From assembly GCA_001604105.1 (NCBI GenBank), contig LVAQ01000005.1:1-64000 (forward strand): a stretch of 64,000 nucleotides of DNA, written 5' to 3'. A program made the translations under genes and the position numbers. Shown piece after piece: positions 25,604 through 34,205 of the stretch. Source of the stretch: Clostridiales bacterium Firm_11 (GTDB lineage: Bacteria > Bacillota > Clostridia > Christensenellales > Aristaeellaceae). Position 1 is the stretch's first letter; the number at the start of each line of letters is the position of its first letter. The notes under the pieces were generated by a model. The model was not told the DNA's origin. It saw nothing but the letters and a program-made list of their open reading frames with translations, and made no database searches.

Positions 25604-27118
25604 TTATTTACCAAGGTAGACGGCGAGCTGAGCCATGAAGTCCTCGGTGATCTTATCGATACCGGCTGCATGTACGTCAGCGCGGAATTGTTCCACCATC
25701 GCCTCGGTGTTGTCGCCGAAGAGGCCAAAGCCCAACGTCCATTGGTACTCGGTCCACAGTGCGGAGATAACAGACGCTTCAGCCGCGTACTTGGATGAGT
25801 CATAGGAGAATCCAATGGTAGGCAACGAGTCGTTCACACGCTCCTCAGCGGTCTTCTTCCAAGCCGCCAGCGTCTCATTCTCCACCTTTAGCGCGGGGTT
25901 GCCCAAACGCTGCATACTGAAGATCATCTGGTCAGTGGTGTAGCGATCGTTGGCGGGACCGTTGCTGTACGTGCCGTCATCGTTGAGGATGTAATGCTCG
26001 CCTTCAAAGCCGTACACGAGCAGCATGTTGATCTCAGGATCGTTCATCATCATATCCAGCGCCACTGCAGCGCGCTCGGTCTTGTTGGACAGATAAGGGA
26101 AGGAGTTGCCATAGCGCATATACCTATCGCGATAGGTGCGCGTGGTGTCGTCCATCGTGATATACAGGGGAACCAAATCGTCAAATTGCGTCATGTAGGT
26201 CATGGTCAGCGAGATGCCGCTGAAGTTGATGATGGAGGTACCGGCTGTGAAGTTGTCCTCCAATGTGCTCTCGTTGGAGATCACGTCGGACGGGTATACA
26301 CCCTTCTTGTAGTACTCGGCCATCTTGAGGCAATAGTCCTTGAATTCGGGAGTGTCGCCAAACCAGACCAGATCCTCCATGGCAGCAGGATCCTTCTTGA
26401 GATCGTAGAAGTACCAGATGCCCGTGGAGGAGCTGCCGGCCTGACCAAGGTTATACTTGGGGTTGAGCAGGCAGTGATGGCTAGGCCAGAAGCCCTGACA
26501 ATTGATGGGATACACGCCAGTGCCTTTTTCACTCTCGGCGATAGCATACATGAACTCATCCAGCTTGTCCCAACTGGTGATATCCTCGGCTTTGAAGCCG
26601 ACCTTGTCCAGCCAGGATTGGCGGGTAAGGATCAAAGAGGGCACGACAACCTCGGAATAGTCGCGGGGCACGGTATAGATGGTATTGTTGATCTTGATTT
26701 CTGCCCACGCACTAGCGGGCATAGCTTCGTAGGTCTTGGACATGTAGGTCTTTAGGAACGTGTCGTCCAGCGCTTTGAAAGCACCCGCGCGAGCATTTTC
26801 GCCATAGTTGCACCAATCGGCGGTGTAGATGATGTCGATGTCGGGGCTTGCGCAGTAAAGTGTGTAGTTGGCAATGAAGTCAGCAAAGGAGATATGCACG
26901 AATTCGACCGTCGTGTTGATCTTCTGCTGAAGCAGTTCATTGACCTTGGCGGAGACGGACATCCAATCCGTCAAATCGTTGCCGACATGGTACATGGTGA
27001 TCGTTTCAGGCGTGGAGAGATCCACGTCGGGATAGTCGCTTGCGTTCTCAGCAATAGCCGGCGCGTAAACAGCAAGCAGGAGCGCTAGAGATAATACCAG
27101 AGATAGCAACCGTTTCAT
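25604..27118 (-). CDS. Extracellular solute-binding protein, LplA-like with DUF3502
   Basis: About 504 residues. A signal peptide (MKRLLSLVLSLALLLAVYAP, cleaved near AIA-EN) is followed by a family 1 binding-protein fold with a DUF3502-type C-terminus (HAAGIDKITEDFMAQL). Such proteins bind oligosaccharides, including complex glycans, for CUT1 importers. No lipobox cysteine is seen. Start 27118 is chosen because GGTGGA lies 6 bases upstream; the longer frame from 27217 lacks a ribosome site. It works with the two permease genes 218 bases or more upstream. No ATPase gene is in the operon, so a shared MsmX-type ATPase is expected elsewhere. Confidence 0.9.
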   Translation of the reverse strand: MKRLLSLVLSLALLLAVYAPAIAENASDYPDVDLSTPETITMYHVGNDLTDWMSVSAKVNELLQQKINTTVEFVHISFADFIANYTLYCASPDIDIIYTADWCNYGENARAGAFKALDDTFLKTYMSKTYEAMPASAWAEIKINNTIYTVPRDYSEVVVPSLILTRQSWLDKVGFKAEDITSWDKLDEFMYAIAESEKGTGVYPINCQGFWPSHHCLLNPKYNLGQAGSSSTGIWYFYDLKKDPAAMEDLVWFGDTPEFKDYCLKMAEYYKKGVYPSDVISNESTLEDNFTAGTSIINFSGISLTMTYMTQFDDLVPLYITMDDTTRTYRDRYMRYGNSFPYLSNKTERAAVALDMMMNDPEINMLLVYGFEGEHYILNDDGTYSNGPANDRYTTDQMIFSMQRLGNPALKVENETLAAWKKTAEERVNDSLPTIGFSYDSSKYAAEASVISALWTEYQWTLGFGLFGDNTEAMVEQFRADVHAAGIDKITEDFMAQLAVYLGK

Positions 27119-27335
27119 GAGGATTCCACCTTTCTGTGTATAATCAGGCCATGCGGCCGTCATATCGAGGAGGGGGAGGTGCTGGGGTAATTGCTTACGA
27201 GAATCTTGAATGTTCATTTGTTCCTGCGCGCCTTTTTGCCCGCCATTATTTGCAAGGCGGAGTTCTTCCGGAAGAGCTGAAAAAACGCTCGCAGGTCTCC
27301 TACAGTTCGTATGCGATTTACCTGGGGAGGTGCGG
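27119..27335 (-). other. 217-base intercistronic gap within the transporter operon
   Basis: Between the second permease and the binding-protein genes. It holds an imperfect hairpin around AGCTCTTCCGGAAGAACT but no recognisable terminator. Such a gap could house a processing site or an internal promoter that boosts binding-protein levels; no consensus promoter was found. Confidence 0.35.
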
Positions 27336-28241
27336 TTAACCCTTGACTGCGCCGATGGTCATGCCCTTGATGAAGTAGCGTTGCAGGAAGGGATACAGCA
27401 GTATGATCGGACCTACTGTCACACAGGTCATGGCCATCTTCAGACCTGCGGAGGGGATGTCCGCCGCATTCACGGTGGCCATTTCGCCCGAAGCCGCTAG
27501 CTGCTTCATGGCCTGTATGCTCGCCAAGATCTGTTGCAACATATATTGCAGGCTCTGCATGGGCTGCTTGGAGATAAAGAGCATGGAGTAATACCAGTCG
27601 TTCCAATAAGACAACGCTGTAAAGAGCGTCAGTGTCGCAATCAGCGGTGTGGTCAGAGGAAAGATGAGCTTGGCGAAGATTTGAAGGTCGTTCGCACCAT
27701 CGATCTTGCCGCTTTCGATGATCTCGAAGGCGATGCCTTTCATATAGCTCTTCGCAAGAATGACATTCCACACCGAGAACATCAATGGTAGAACTCGTGC
27801 GATATAGTTATCCTTGAAGCCAAGGTAGCTACTGCACATCAGATACCACGGCACCAAACCACCGCTGAACAGCGTGGTGAAGAAGAAGAAAAACGAGAAA
27901 CCGTTGTGCCACTTGAAGTCCCGTCGGGCAAGCACATAACCCGTCATGGTGGCGATGCCAACAGCCAGCACCGTGCCGATCAGTGTGACCAAGGTAGTAT
28001 TGGCATAAGCCTGCAAAATGCGGATTGGGTTAGTAAAAACATACTTGTACGCATCGACCGAGAGTTCCGCTGGCAAAAGCGAGTAGCCGTTGCGCAAGAG
28101 GGCTTTTTCGGACGTGAACGAGGATGTGAGCACAATAAGGAATGGGAGGAGGCAAGCCATGCCGAATACGAACAGTACAAAATAGCTGATGAATGAAAGT
28201 GTTGCGCGATCCCACTGCATCCTTTTGTTCTTCATTTTCAT
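27336..28241 (-). CDS. Carbohydrate ABC transporter permease, LplC/YtcP type
   Basis: 301 residues with six predicted membrane segments and the MalG-like EAA loop (IIESGKIDGANDLQIFAKLI). It forms the importer channel with the permease encoded just upstream. AAGGAGG followed by GAAGGA precede the ATG. The C-terminus ends in MTIGAVKG, the usual ending of YtcP/LplC proteins. It is the third gene of the operon, 19 bases after the partner permease. Confidence 0.93.
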   Translation of the reverse strand: MKMKNKRMQWDRATLSFISYFVLFVFGMACLLPFLIVLTSSFTSEKALLRNGYSLLPAELSVDAYKYVFTNPIRILQAYANTTLVTLIGTVLAVGIATMTGYVLARRDFKWHNGFSFFFFFTTLFSGGLVPWYLMCSSYLGFKDNYIARVLPLMFSVWNVILAKSYMKGIAFEIIESGKIDGANDLQIFAKLIFPLTTPLIATLTLFTALSYWNDWYYSMLFISKQPMQSLQYMLQQILASIQAMKQLAASGEMATVNAADIPSAGLKMAMTCVTVGPIILLYPFLQRYFIKGMTIGAVKG

Positions 28242-28260
28242 AATTCCTTCGTTCCTCCTT

Positions 28261-29217
28261 TCAAAAAAGTGAGTAATCCGGAGCAGTCTTCTTGATTACC
28301 GCGTTGACCGCAACGATGGTCACAAAGCACAGTACGCTCTGATAGAAGCCCGCCGCTGCAGTCATACCCAGATTGGAATTGCCAAGCATGCTGCGGTAGA
28401 TGTAGGTATCAAGGATGTCTGTTTCGCGCAGCAGCACGCCATTGTTGCCGATCAGCTGGTAGAACATTCCGAAGTCCCCGCGGAAGATGCGACCCACGGC
28501 CAGCAGCGTCATGATAACGATGGTGGGGAGCAAGTTAGGCACGGTGACGTGGAAGATCTGCTGCCATTTGTTGGCGCCATCCAGCTCGGCAGCCTCGTAG
28601 AGCCCGGGGTCGATGCTGGTGATCGCGGACAGATAGATGACGCTGCCATAGCCCACGGTTTTCCACGAGTTGAGCATGATCAGCAAGGCGGGCCACACAG
28701 AGGCATCGGTATTGATGTTGACCGCACTGCCCGTGATCAGTGTGATAATCTTGGTGACGGCACCGTATTCGTAACTGAACATCGCCTGCACAATGGCGGC
28801 GGCTACCACCCAACTGATGAAGTAGGGCAGGAAGATGAAGGACTGGAAGTATTTTTTGAAGGGCTTGCAGGCGATTTCGTTAATGAACACCGCAATAGTC
28901 ACCTCAAGGAATGTGTTGACGATGATGAATCCGAGGTTGTAAAGCATCGTAGCCCGCGTGAGGGACAGCAATTTGCCGGAAAGGAGCAGAAAGCGGAAAT
29001 TGTCCAAACCGTTCCAAGGGCTGCCGAAGATGCCGTCACGGTAGTTGAATTGCTTGAAGGACAGGACGATACCAGACATTGGGAGATAGTTGAAGATCAC
29101 CACATATAGGACAGCAGGAACCAGCATCAAGAGAAGAAGCCGGCTTTTACGGACGGTATCCAGGAAGCTCTCGTGCCGAAGTGATACTGGTGCTACTGAT
29201 TTCTCTCTGTTGATCAT
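28261..29217 (-). CDS. Carbohydrate ABC transporter permease, LplB type
   Basis: About 318 residues, six membrane segments, MalF/LplB-like with the EAA loop YEAAELDGANKWQQIFHVTV. It partners with the LplC-like permease. Its ATG at 29217 overlaps the TGA of the MFS gene as ATGA, with AAGGGTGG 8 bases upstream. This fixes the start and shows that the MFS transporter and ABC importer are translated from one message. Confidence 0.93.
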   Translation of the reverse strand: MINREKSVAPVSLRHESFLDTVRKSRLLLLMLVPAVLYVVIFNYLPMSGIVLSFKQFNYRDGIFGSPWNGLDNFRFLLLSGKLLSLTRATMLYNLGFIIVNTFLEVTIAVFINEIACKPFKKYFQSFIFLPYFISWVVAAAIVQAMFSYEYGAVTKIITLITGSAVNINTDASVWPALLIMLNSWKTVGYGSVIYLSAITSIDPGLYEAAELDGANKWQQIFHVTVPNLLPTIVIMTLLAVGRIFRGDFGMFYQLIGNNGVLLRETDILDTYIYRSMLGNSNLGMTAAAGFYQSVLCFVTIVAVNAVIKKTAPDYSLF

Positions 29218-30425
29218 TGAGGTAACCACCCTTTCTGACTACACGCTTGGGAGCGTTTCCAAATCGAATAGCCTATGAGGATTAGTAGTTCGAGACCGAT
29301 CGGGATGAGCATCCACAGGTAGATGCCGGAGTAGCCCGACGCGTCAGCAATCCTGCCAGCGAAGAAGGAGCCAATGCCACTACCAAGATCAAGACCGGTG
29401 TAGAAGATGATCTGCGCCATGCCGATCTGCGACTTCTCCACCGAGCGTACGCTCCAAGCCTGCGTGGTGGGGTTGATGCTGCCGTAGCTGAGAGCGTAGA
29501 ACAGCGCGATGATAAGGAATGCATAGATACTGTTAGCGTAGTACAGCGCTACCATCACGCCGCCGAACACCACTAGCGCAGGAATCATTAGGCTCCACGG
29601 AGCCACCCGGTCCGACAACCGTCCGAAGAACGGCCGGGCAAATAGCAACGTAAAGGCATTGACAGTGAAGAACAGACCAATGTTGGCGACTCCGCGTACC
29701 TTTGCCGTCAGGGAGATGAAGGAGCCGATTGCGCTGGCGGGCATCATAGATATCATGATGAAGGTAGTCGGGAAAACGGGACTCCAATCGATGTCCTTGA
29801 GCTTGATCCGTTTGCCGGGAGCCTGACTATCGTTGTCGATTGCTTTTTCGACGCTCTTGAGGGTCAAGCACAGCAGGATGGCAATGAGCAGCATGCCCAT
29901 GGAGATTCGGAAGGTGGTGGAGTAGCCAATCTTCTCCACAAGGATTAGCCCTAGATTAGGCGCAAGCGCCTGCCCGAACACGGATCCAAGGCCGAATATG
30001 CCGATGCCCGCGCCGATTTTGTCCGACGGCAGGGTCAGAGCGGCTAGCGTTGCGAGCGCCGCTGTGCATACGCCCCAGCCGATGCCTTGAATGAGCCGGA
30101 ACAAATAGAGCATGGTGACGGTGGTGCTGATGGAGAAGCCGAATAAGGAAATGGCGATCAATGCCAGCGCCAGCACAATCGCCTTGCGGTACCGCCCCAC
30201 AAGATTGATTTGAGAAAGCGCGATGCGGCTGGCAATGGAGGTGATGGCAAACATAGTACCCAGCATTCCCGCTACGGAGTTGCCAAGCTGGAGCTCAACG
30301 GCATACGCGGGCAGGATGGGTGTTAAAATATGAAACCCTATCGAATTGAACACGTTCACCGCGAATACCGTAATAAATGGTAAAGATAATAACGCGTGCC
30401 TCTGCGCGCTTCCTTTTGCATCCAT
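29214..30425 (-). CDS. MFS transporter
   Basis: About 403 residues with some twelve membrane segments, of the major facilitator superfamily sugar or drug transporter type. Typical motifs include the loop after segment 2 (SQINLVGRYRKAIV) and GRLSDRV in the second half. It is the first gene of the operon whose other transport genes belong to the ABC class. It could export a product such as released acyl groups or a surplus sugar, or provide a second uptake route. The start at 30425 is the best of several; the ribosome site (CAGGGA) is weak. Substrate unknown. Confidence 0.85.
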   Translation of the reverse strand: MDAKGSAQRHALLSLPFITVFAVNVFNSIGFHILTPILPAYAVELQLGNSVAGMLGTMFAITSIASRIALSQINLVGRYRKAIVLALALIAISLFGFSISTTVTMLYLFRLIQGIGWGVCTAALATLAALTLPSDKIGAGIGIFGLGSVFGQALAPNLGLILVEKIGYSTTFRISMGMLLIAILLCLTLKSVEKAIDNDSQAPGKRIKLKDIDWSPVFPTTFIMISMMPASAIGSFISLTAKVRGVANIGLFFTVNAFTLLFARPFFGRLSDRVAPWSLMIPALVVFGGVMVALYYANSIYAFLIIALFYALSYGSINPTTQAWSVRSVEKSQIGMAQIIFYTGLDLGSGIGSFFAGRIADASGYSGIYLWMLIPIGLELLILIGYSIWKRSQACSQKGWLPQ

Positions 30426-30550
30426 TCTGTTGTCCCTGCCTTTCTTTCGAATGGAATATATCATACTCGACAATGAAATGCGTCATAAATCAAACCGTCG
30501 ATTGTTAAGATGTAAAAAATCGTAGCTTTTTTACGTCGTTGCAATCGCCG

Positions 30551-30579
30551 TTGCTTTGCGGGTAAGAGACGGGTATAAT
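30551..30579 (+). promoter_or_regulatory. Promoter of the AraC-family regulator gene
   Basis: TTGCTT (30551-30556), a 17-bp spacer and a perfect TATAAT (30574-30579), 44 bases before the start codon. It is in the 197-base divergent gap shared with the MFS operon, where AraC proteins normally bind. Confidence 0.6.
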
Positions 30580-30622
30580 TATTTATTGGTTCAGGAAGTG
30601 GCTGACTGATCGGAGGGTCTGC

Positions 30623-31483
30623 ATGAATGCTGTCGCCATAGATCCCGGGACTCAAGCCGGTCGGATCAAGCTGACCACGTTGTTCAGCGTATCCGAAACA
30701 GATGCCTATACCCCCAGCAAACACAGTGCCTTGGTGATGATCTACTGCTGCAAGGGTTCTGCTATCGTGAACATCGAGTGTGATTCGTACAGCCTCACAG
30801 CTGGTTGGTTAATCCTGTCCCGCATCGGTAAAAAGCATATGGTGATGCTACGGGACACCCGATCGCAGTGTTACATTTTGGAGTCATGCTATGCTTCTGA
30901 CGGCATCGACCCGAAAAGTACGCTGGATGCGGCATCTTACTCCCCCTTCGCGCTGCTGTTTACCAGCTTCGATCTGTTTATCCGCTTCGATACGGAGGAG
31001 AACCGTATCCTGCTCACGCTTAACGAGCTCGGTAATGAGTTCAGCAGAAACAAAACATCGAATAAAAGGCTGTTGGAGCTGCTCTTTGAGGTGTTCCTGA
31101 TTAAACTGGCGAGAGCCGTGCAGGTACACGGGCGCGCCTCCGGTTCCAGCTATGTGGCAGAGGCCAAGAAATACATCCGAGATAATCTCGCCAATAATAT
31201 TACGGTGCAATCCGTAGCCGAGCATATTGGCATACACCGCTCGTATCTCATGCGCGTCTTCCGCCAGCAGACCCAAAAGACCGTCAATCAATATATCAAC
31301 CGTATGCGCGCTACGCAAGCCACTGTGCTGCTGACGAACTCCGATATATCCATCACTGAGATCGCTTTCCACGTCGGCTTCAACAGCCGACAGAACTTCT
31401 ACCTTGTGTTTGAAAAATATATCGGCAGCTCGCCCAGCGAATACCGCGCATCCTACTACGCAAAAGTATCGGAAGGAGAGTGA
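30623..31483 (+). CDS. AraC-family transcriptional regulator
   Basis: 286 residues. The N-terminal ~170 residues form a cupin-like sensing domain. The C-terminal ~100 residues hold the two helix-turn-helices (ITVQSVAEHIGIHRSYLMRV and ISITEIAFHVGFNSRQNFY). GGAGGG lies 7 bases before the ATG. It is divergent from the MFS/ABC/esterase operon and precedes the second esterase pair, so it probably activates both in response to an imported carbohydrate. The ligand is not predictable. Confidence 0.92.
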   Translation: MNAVAIDPGTQAGRIKLTTLFSVSETDAYTPSKHSALVMIYCCKGSAIVNIECDSYSLTAGWLILSRIGKKHMVMLRDTRSQCYILESCYASDGIDPKSTLDAASYSPFALLFTSFDLFIRFDTEENRILLTLNELGNEFSRNKTSNKRLLELLFEVFLIKLARAVQVHGRASGSSYVAEAKKYIRDNLANNITVQSVAEHIGIHRSYLMRVFRQQTQKTVNQYINRMRATQATVLLTNSDISITEIAFHVGFNSRQNFYLVFEKYIGSSPSEYRASYYAKVSEGE

Positions 31484-31897
31484 ACGACCATAACGGCATT
31501 GGATGATGCTCCCGCCATCATGACGAGCATCCCGGTAATGCGTTCGTGTATCATATGCTGTGAATGCGCTCCTCACGCTGCCACATTCGGATTCCTTCGA
31601 TAAATTGCGCGTGAAAAGCGCAGCGTTCGTCGGAAGTTCTCCTTGATCCGATCTATATCCATCGACCAAACAGCAAAAGAGATGCGGTGGAAACCCCGGT
31701 GAGCGGTTGGAGGACTATGGCTGACAGATGGAGAAATCCAAATGATAAAGATAAATGGGCCGCAATCACGCTGGCTGAGCCGCGCGTTATCTGCTATCAA
31801 GCACCGTTGGGAATGCAATCGATACGGTTTCGCGAATACTTTGCATCCCGCCACGCTGATTCTGCCTGTGATGCTTGTCAAAAACAAGGAGGGACAT
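31484..31897. other. Gap between AraC regulator and second esterase gene
   Basis: About 410 bases. A frame at 31717-31917 (66 codons) has GGAGGA only two bases before its ATG, which is too close, and no recognisable product, so it was not called. No clear promoter was found here; the esterase pair may be transcribed with the regulator. Confidence 0.4.
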
Positions 31898-32665
31898 ATG
31901 GCACTGTATCGTTTTAACATGCCGGCACGAACGCTTGGCTTCCCGGTGGAAGTCAGCGTGTATGTGCCGGAGGAGGCCATAAACATTCCGACGCTGTGGC
32001 TGTTGCATGGCGCGAACAATGATGATCGGGAGTGGCTCCAGGACAGCTCGCTGCTCCGTTATTTACAGGGACGTCGCTTGGCTGCCGTCACGGTGTCCGT
32101 ACATAACGGTTTTTACGTCAACATGGCTTATGGCGCATCATATGCAGATTTTTTGGAGGGGGAATGGATAGACGCGGTGCGTGGACTGTTCCCCTGCCTG
32201 TCCCGTGACCGCGCGAAGAATTTCGTAGCTGGCGCATCTATGGGTGGCTTCGGCGCGTTGCGCTTGGTCATGAACCGGTTGGATCTTTTCTGCAAGGTTG
32301 GTTCCTTTGCCGGTTCCATTGAGATGCCAACGATTGTGGAGCGCTATGCGCGTGGCATCCAGCCAGGCGGCGAGGACTTCAGATGGGCGTTTGACGGCTA
32401 TGAGAACATGGTTCGGAACTCAAATGACGTGATTTATCTTGCACGGCAATGTGAGGACAAGGACAGACTGCCTGAGATCTACATGGTCATCGGTTTGGAT
32501 GATTTTGGTTATGCGCTCAATATGATCGCCCGGGATGATCTGCTGGCAGCGGGGGCAAAGGTTCGCTGGGTTGAGGTACCTGGCAGCCACTCCTTCGACT
32601 GCTGGGATCCCGCGCTGCCCGCATTCTTGAATTGGCTGGAAAGCAAGGAGGCCTCGCCATGCTGA
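31898..32665 (+). CDS. Esterase (PF00756/EstA type), intact catalytic triad (second copy)
   Basis: About 255 residues. Nucleophile elbow GASMGGFGALRL (Ser114) and catalytic His231 in GSHSFDCWD. There is no signal peptide. Clearly related to the esterase at 23203, with the same length, elbow position and C-terminal block. AAGGAGGG lies 5-6 bases before ATG 31898, which decides the start over the longer frame from 31742. Its last seven bases overlap the start of the partner gene (ATGCTGA). It is likely an intracellular deacylase for the same class of substrate. Confidence 0.88.
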   Translation: MALYRFNMPARTLGFPVEVSVYVPEEAINIPTLWLLHGANNDDREWLQDSSLLRYLQGRRLAAVTVSVHNGFYVNMAYGASYADFLEGEWIDAVRGLFPCLSRDRAKNFVAGASMGGFGALRLVMNRLDLFCKVGSFAGSIEMPTIVERYARGIQPGGEDFRWAFDGYENMVRNSNDVIYLARQCEDKDRLPEIYMVIGLDDFGYALNMIARDDLLAAGAKVRWVEVPGSHSFDCWDPALPAFLNWLESKEASPC

Positions 32666-33342
32666 TGATGGATGGATGGATGAGATCATCCGTGCTGCAC
32701 CTACCGGTGCAATATACTGTAGCACTGCCGCAGAAGGCACTGCGCGGGGAACGCGCACCGTTGATCCTGCTGCTGCACGATCTTGGAGAGGGCCGCGATC
32801 AGTGGCGCGATACCGTGCGGCTGGCCATGCTAGTGGAGAAGCATCAGCTGGCGCTGGTGATGCCGGATGGAAGACGCTCCTGCTTTCAGGACATGGCGCA
32901 CGGTCCGCAGTGGAACACCTGGCTGACGTCGGAGTTGCCGGACTGTCTGGGGTCGACCCTGTGCGTTAACGGCGTGCAAGTCGGTGCGGTGGGCATCGGG
33001 ATCGGTGCGCTGGGCGCGTTCCGGTTTGCGGCCGAGCGAAAAACGGATGCCTGCGCGGCAATTGATCCATCTGCGGACACGGTGCTTGCGTGGCATGCAG
33101 ATGAGTGGCCGCATCAACGGGAGTGGGAAGGCGTATTCGGCTCCGGCGACAAATGGGATAGGGAGAAGATGGCTCAAACCCACGGCTTGATGTTGGGGCA
33201 GGCGGATAAGCTGGCGCAGTGCGTACGGACGCTAGGTGTCACCCAATGGAGGCAAGACTATAGGGAGCAGACCGAGCTTGAGGCACAGCTGGATTATGCG
33301 TTAGCGTATTGTGTCGAGAAACTTGTATACAGTAAAGAGTAG
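32659..33342 (+). CDS. Esterase-like protein lacking catalytic serine and histidine (pseudo-esterase 2)
   Basis: About 227 residues of the PF00756 fold. The nucleophile elbow reads GIGIGALGAFRF, so Gly114 stands where Ser should be. The region that normally holds the catalytic His reads VTQWRQDYREQ. AAGGAGG lies 8 bases before ATG 32659, and the gene overlaps the intact esterase by seven bases. It shares with the first pseudo-esterase the segment HGPQWNTWLTSELPDCL (there YGMRWWDYLTQELPEYL) and the same position next to an active partner. This repeat of design argues for a conserved non-catalytic role, perhaps forming a heterodimer. Confidence 0.8.
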   Translation: MLMMDGWMRSSVLHLPVQYTVALPQKALRGERAPLILLLHDLGEGRDQWRDTVRLAMLVEKHQLALVMPDGRRSCFQDMAHGPQWNTWLTSELPDCLGSTLCVNGVQVGAVGIGIGALGAFRFAAERKTDACAAIDPSADTVLAWHADEWPHQREWEGVFGSGDKWDREKMAQTHGLMLGQADKLAQCVRTLGVTQWRQDYREQTELEAQLDYALAYCVEKLVYSKE

Positions 33343-34205
33343 GACGTGTTTCACATAGTAGAGCTGGATGATGACATCCGTTTTGGAGATAAAACCGTGT
33401 TGAATTGATCAAAGGCAACAAACCTTCCAAACATCGAGAACAAATACTCTCCAAGTGCTCTTTACGCAATTTACTAAGGGAATTGCCGCCTCGAAAGTAC
33501 ACGATATTACATGGAAAGCATAATCAAGGTTCTTTTTGAAACAGGAATGCCGGATCCAGAAACGACGAAAATGCTGGAAGTACTATCGATTGGTAGATGG
33601 CATACCGATGCGGAAGGGCTACATAAAGCGCTGGAGGAAAAGCCTACACTACAGGATCTCTTTTCGCAGATGAAAAAGGACCGTTTGTTGGATGCGGCGG
33701 ATATACACAGCGAACTGCCGATGTTGTTGCATTAAGCTGTCATATTGCATACATGTTAGATATGAGCGAAAAGTACACAGGTTGCCATTCGTAGAATTAC
33801 TACTGAGTACGATAAATTCAACCGGCTCCATTTTCAACCCGTTGCTTATCATGACAGTATGGGTTGTCGCCGAGGCCCAGTCCGATGATTCAGGCGTTTT
33901 CAAGCCTTCCACGACATCTGATACAACTGTTTTCCTTATACTAAAAACTTTCTTACAAGTATGGAATGACGGGCGCTTATCCCACGTATACACTGTCGAA
34001 CGTGAGCTTGAGGGAGGGATATCAATACAAAGCAAAGCAAACGTGAAGGCACGAGATATATCCCCGTGCCAAAGCGCTTTATCTGCTTGGGTTTGCCCGC
34101 CATACGTGTAATAATCGATTCATTCTCCAAAGCCATGCTCCGGCGCACAGATGGGAGCATTTTTCATATCCGTGCTGCCCTCCAGCATCCTCCTGCGGGA
34201 CGCGT
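33343..34205. other. Gene-poor region with one doubtful small frame
   Basis: Between the esterase pair and the orphan binding protein. One frame at 33511-33735 is listed separately with low confidence. A 128-codon frame on the minus strand (33649-34035) overlaps it and resembles nothing I recognise. The region is A+T-richer than its surroundings and may be decayed sequence. Confidence 0.4.
33511..33735 (+). CDS. Small hypothetical protein (doubtful)
   Basis: 74 codons, acidic and helix-rich (for example DPETTKMLEVLSIGRWHTDA). No Shine-Dalgarno sequence precedes the ATG and no family is recognised. Could be a remnant of a larger gene. Confidence 0.3.
   Translation: MESIIKVLFETGMPDPETTKMLEVLSIGRWHTDAEGLHKALEEKPTLQDLFSQMKKDRLLDAADIHSELPMLLH

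Noticed and set aside
33649..34035. 128-codon minus-strand frame
   Set aside because: No recognisable family, no ribosome site, and it overlaps another doubtful frame.
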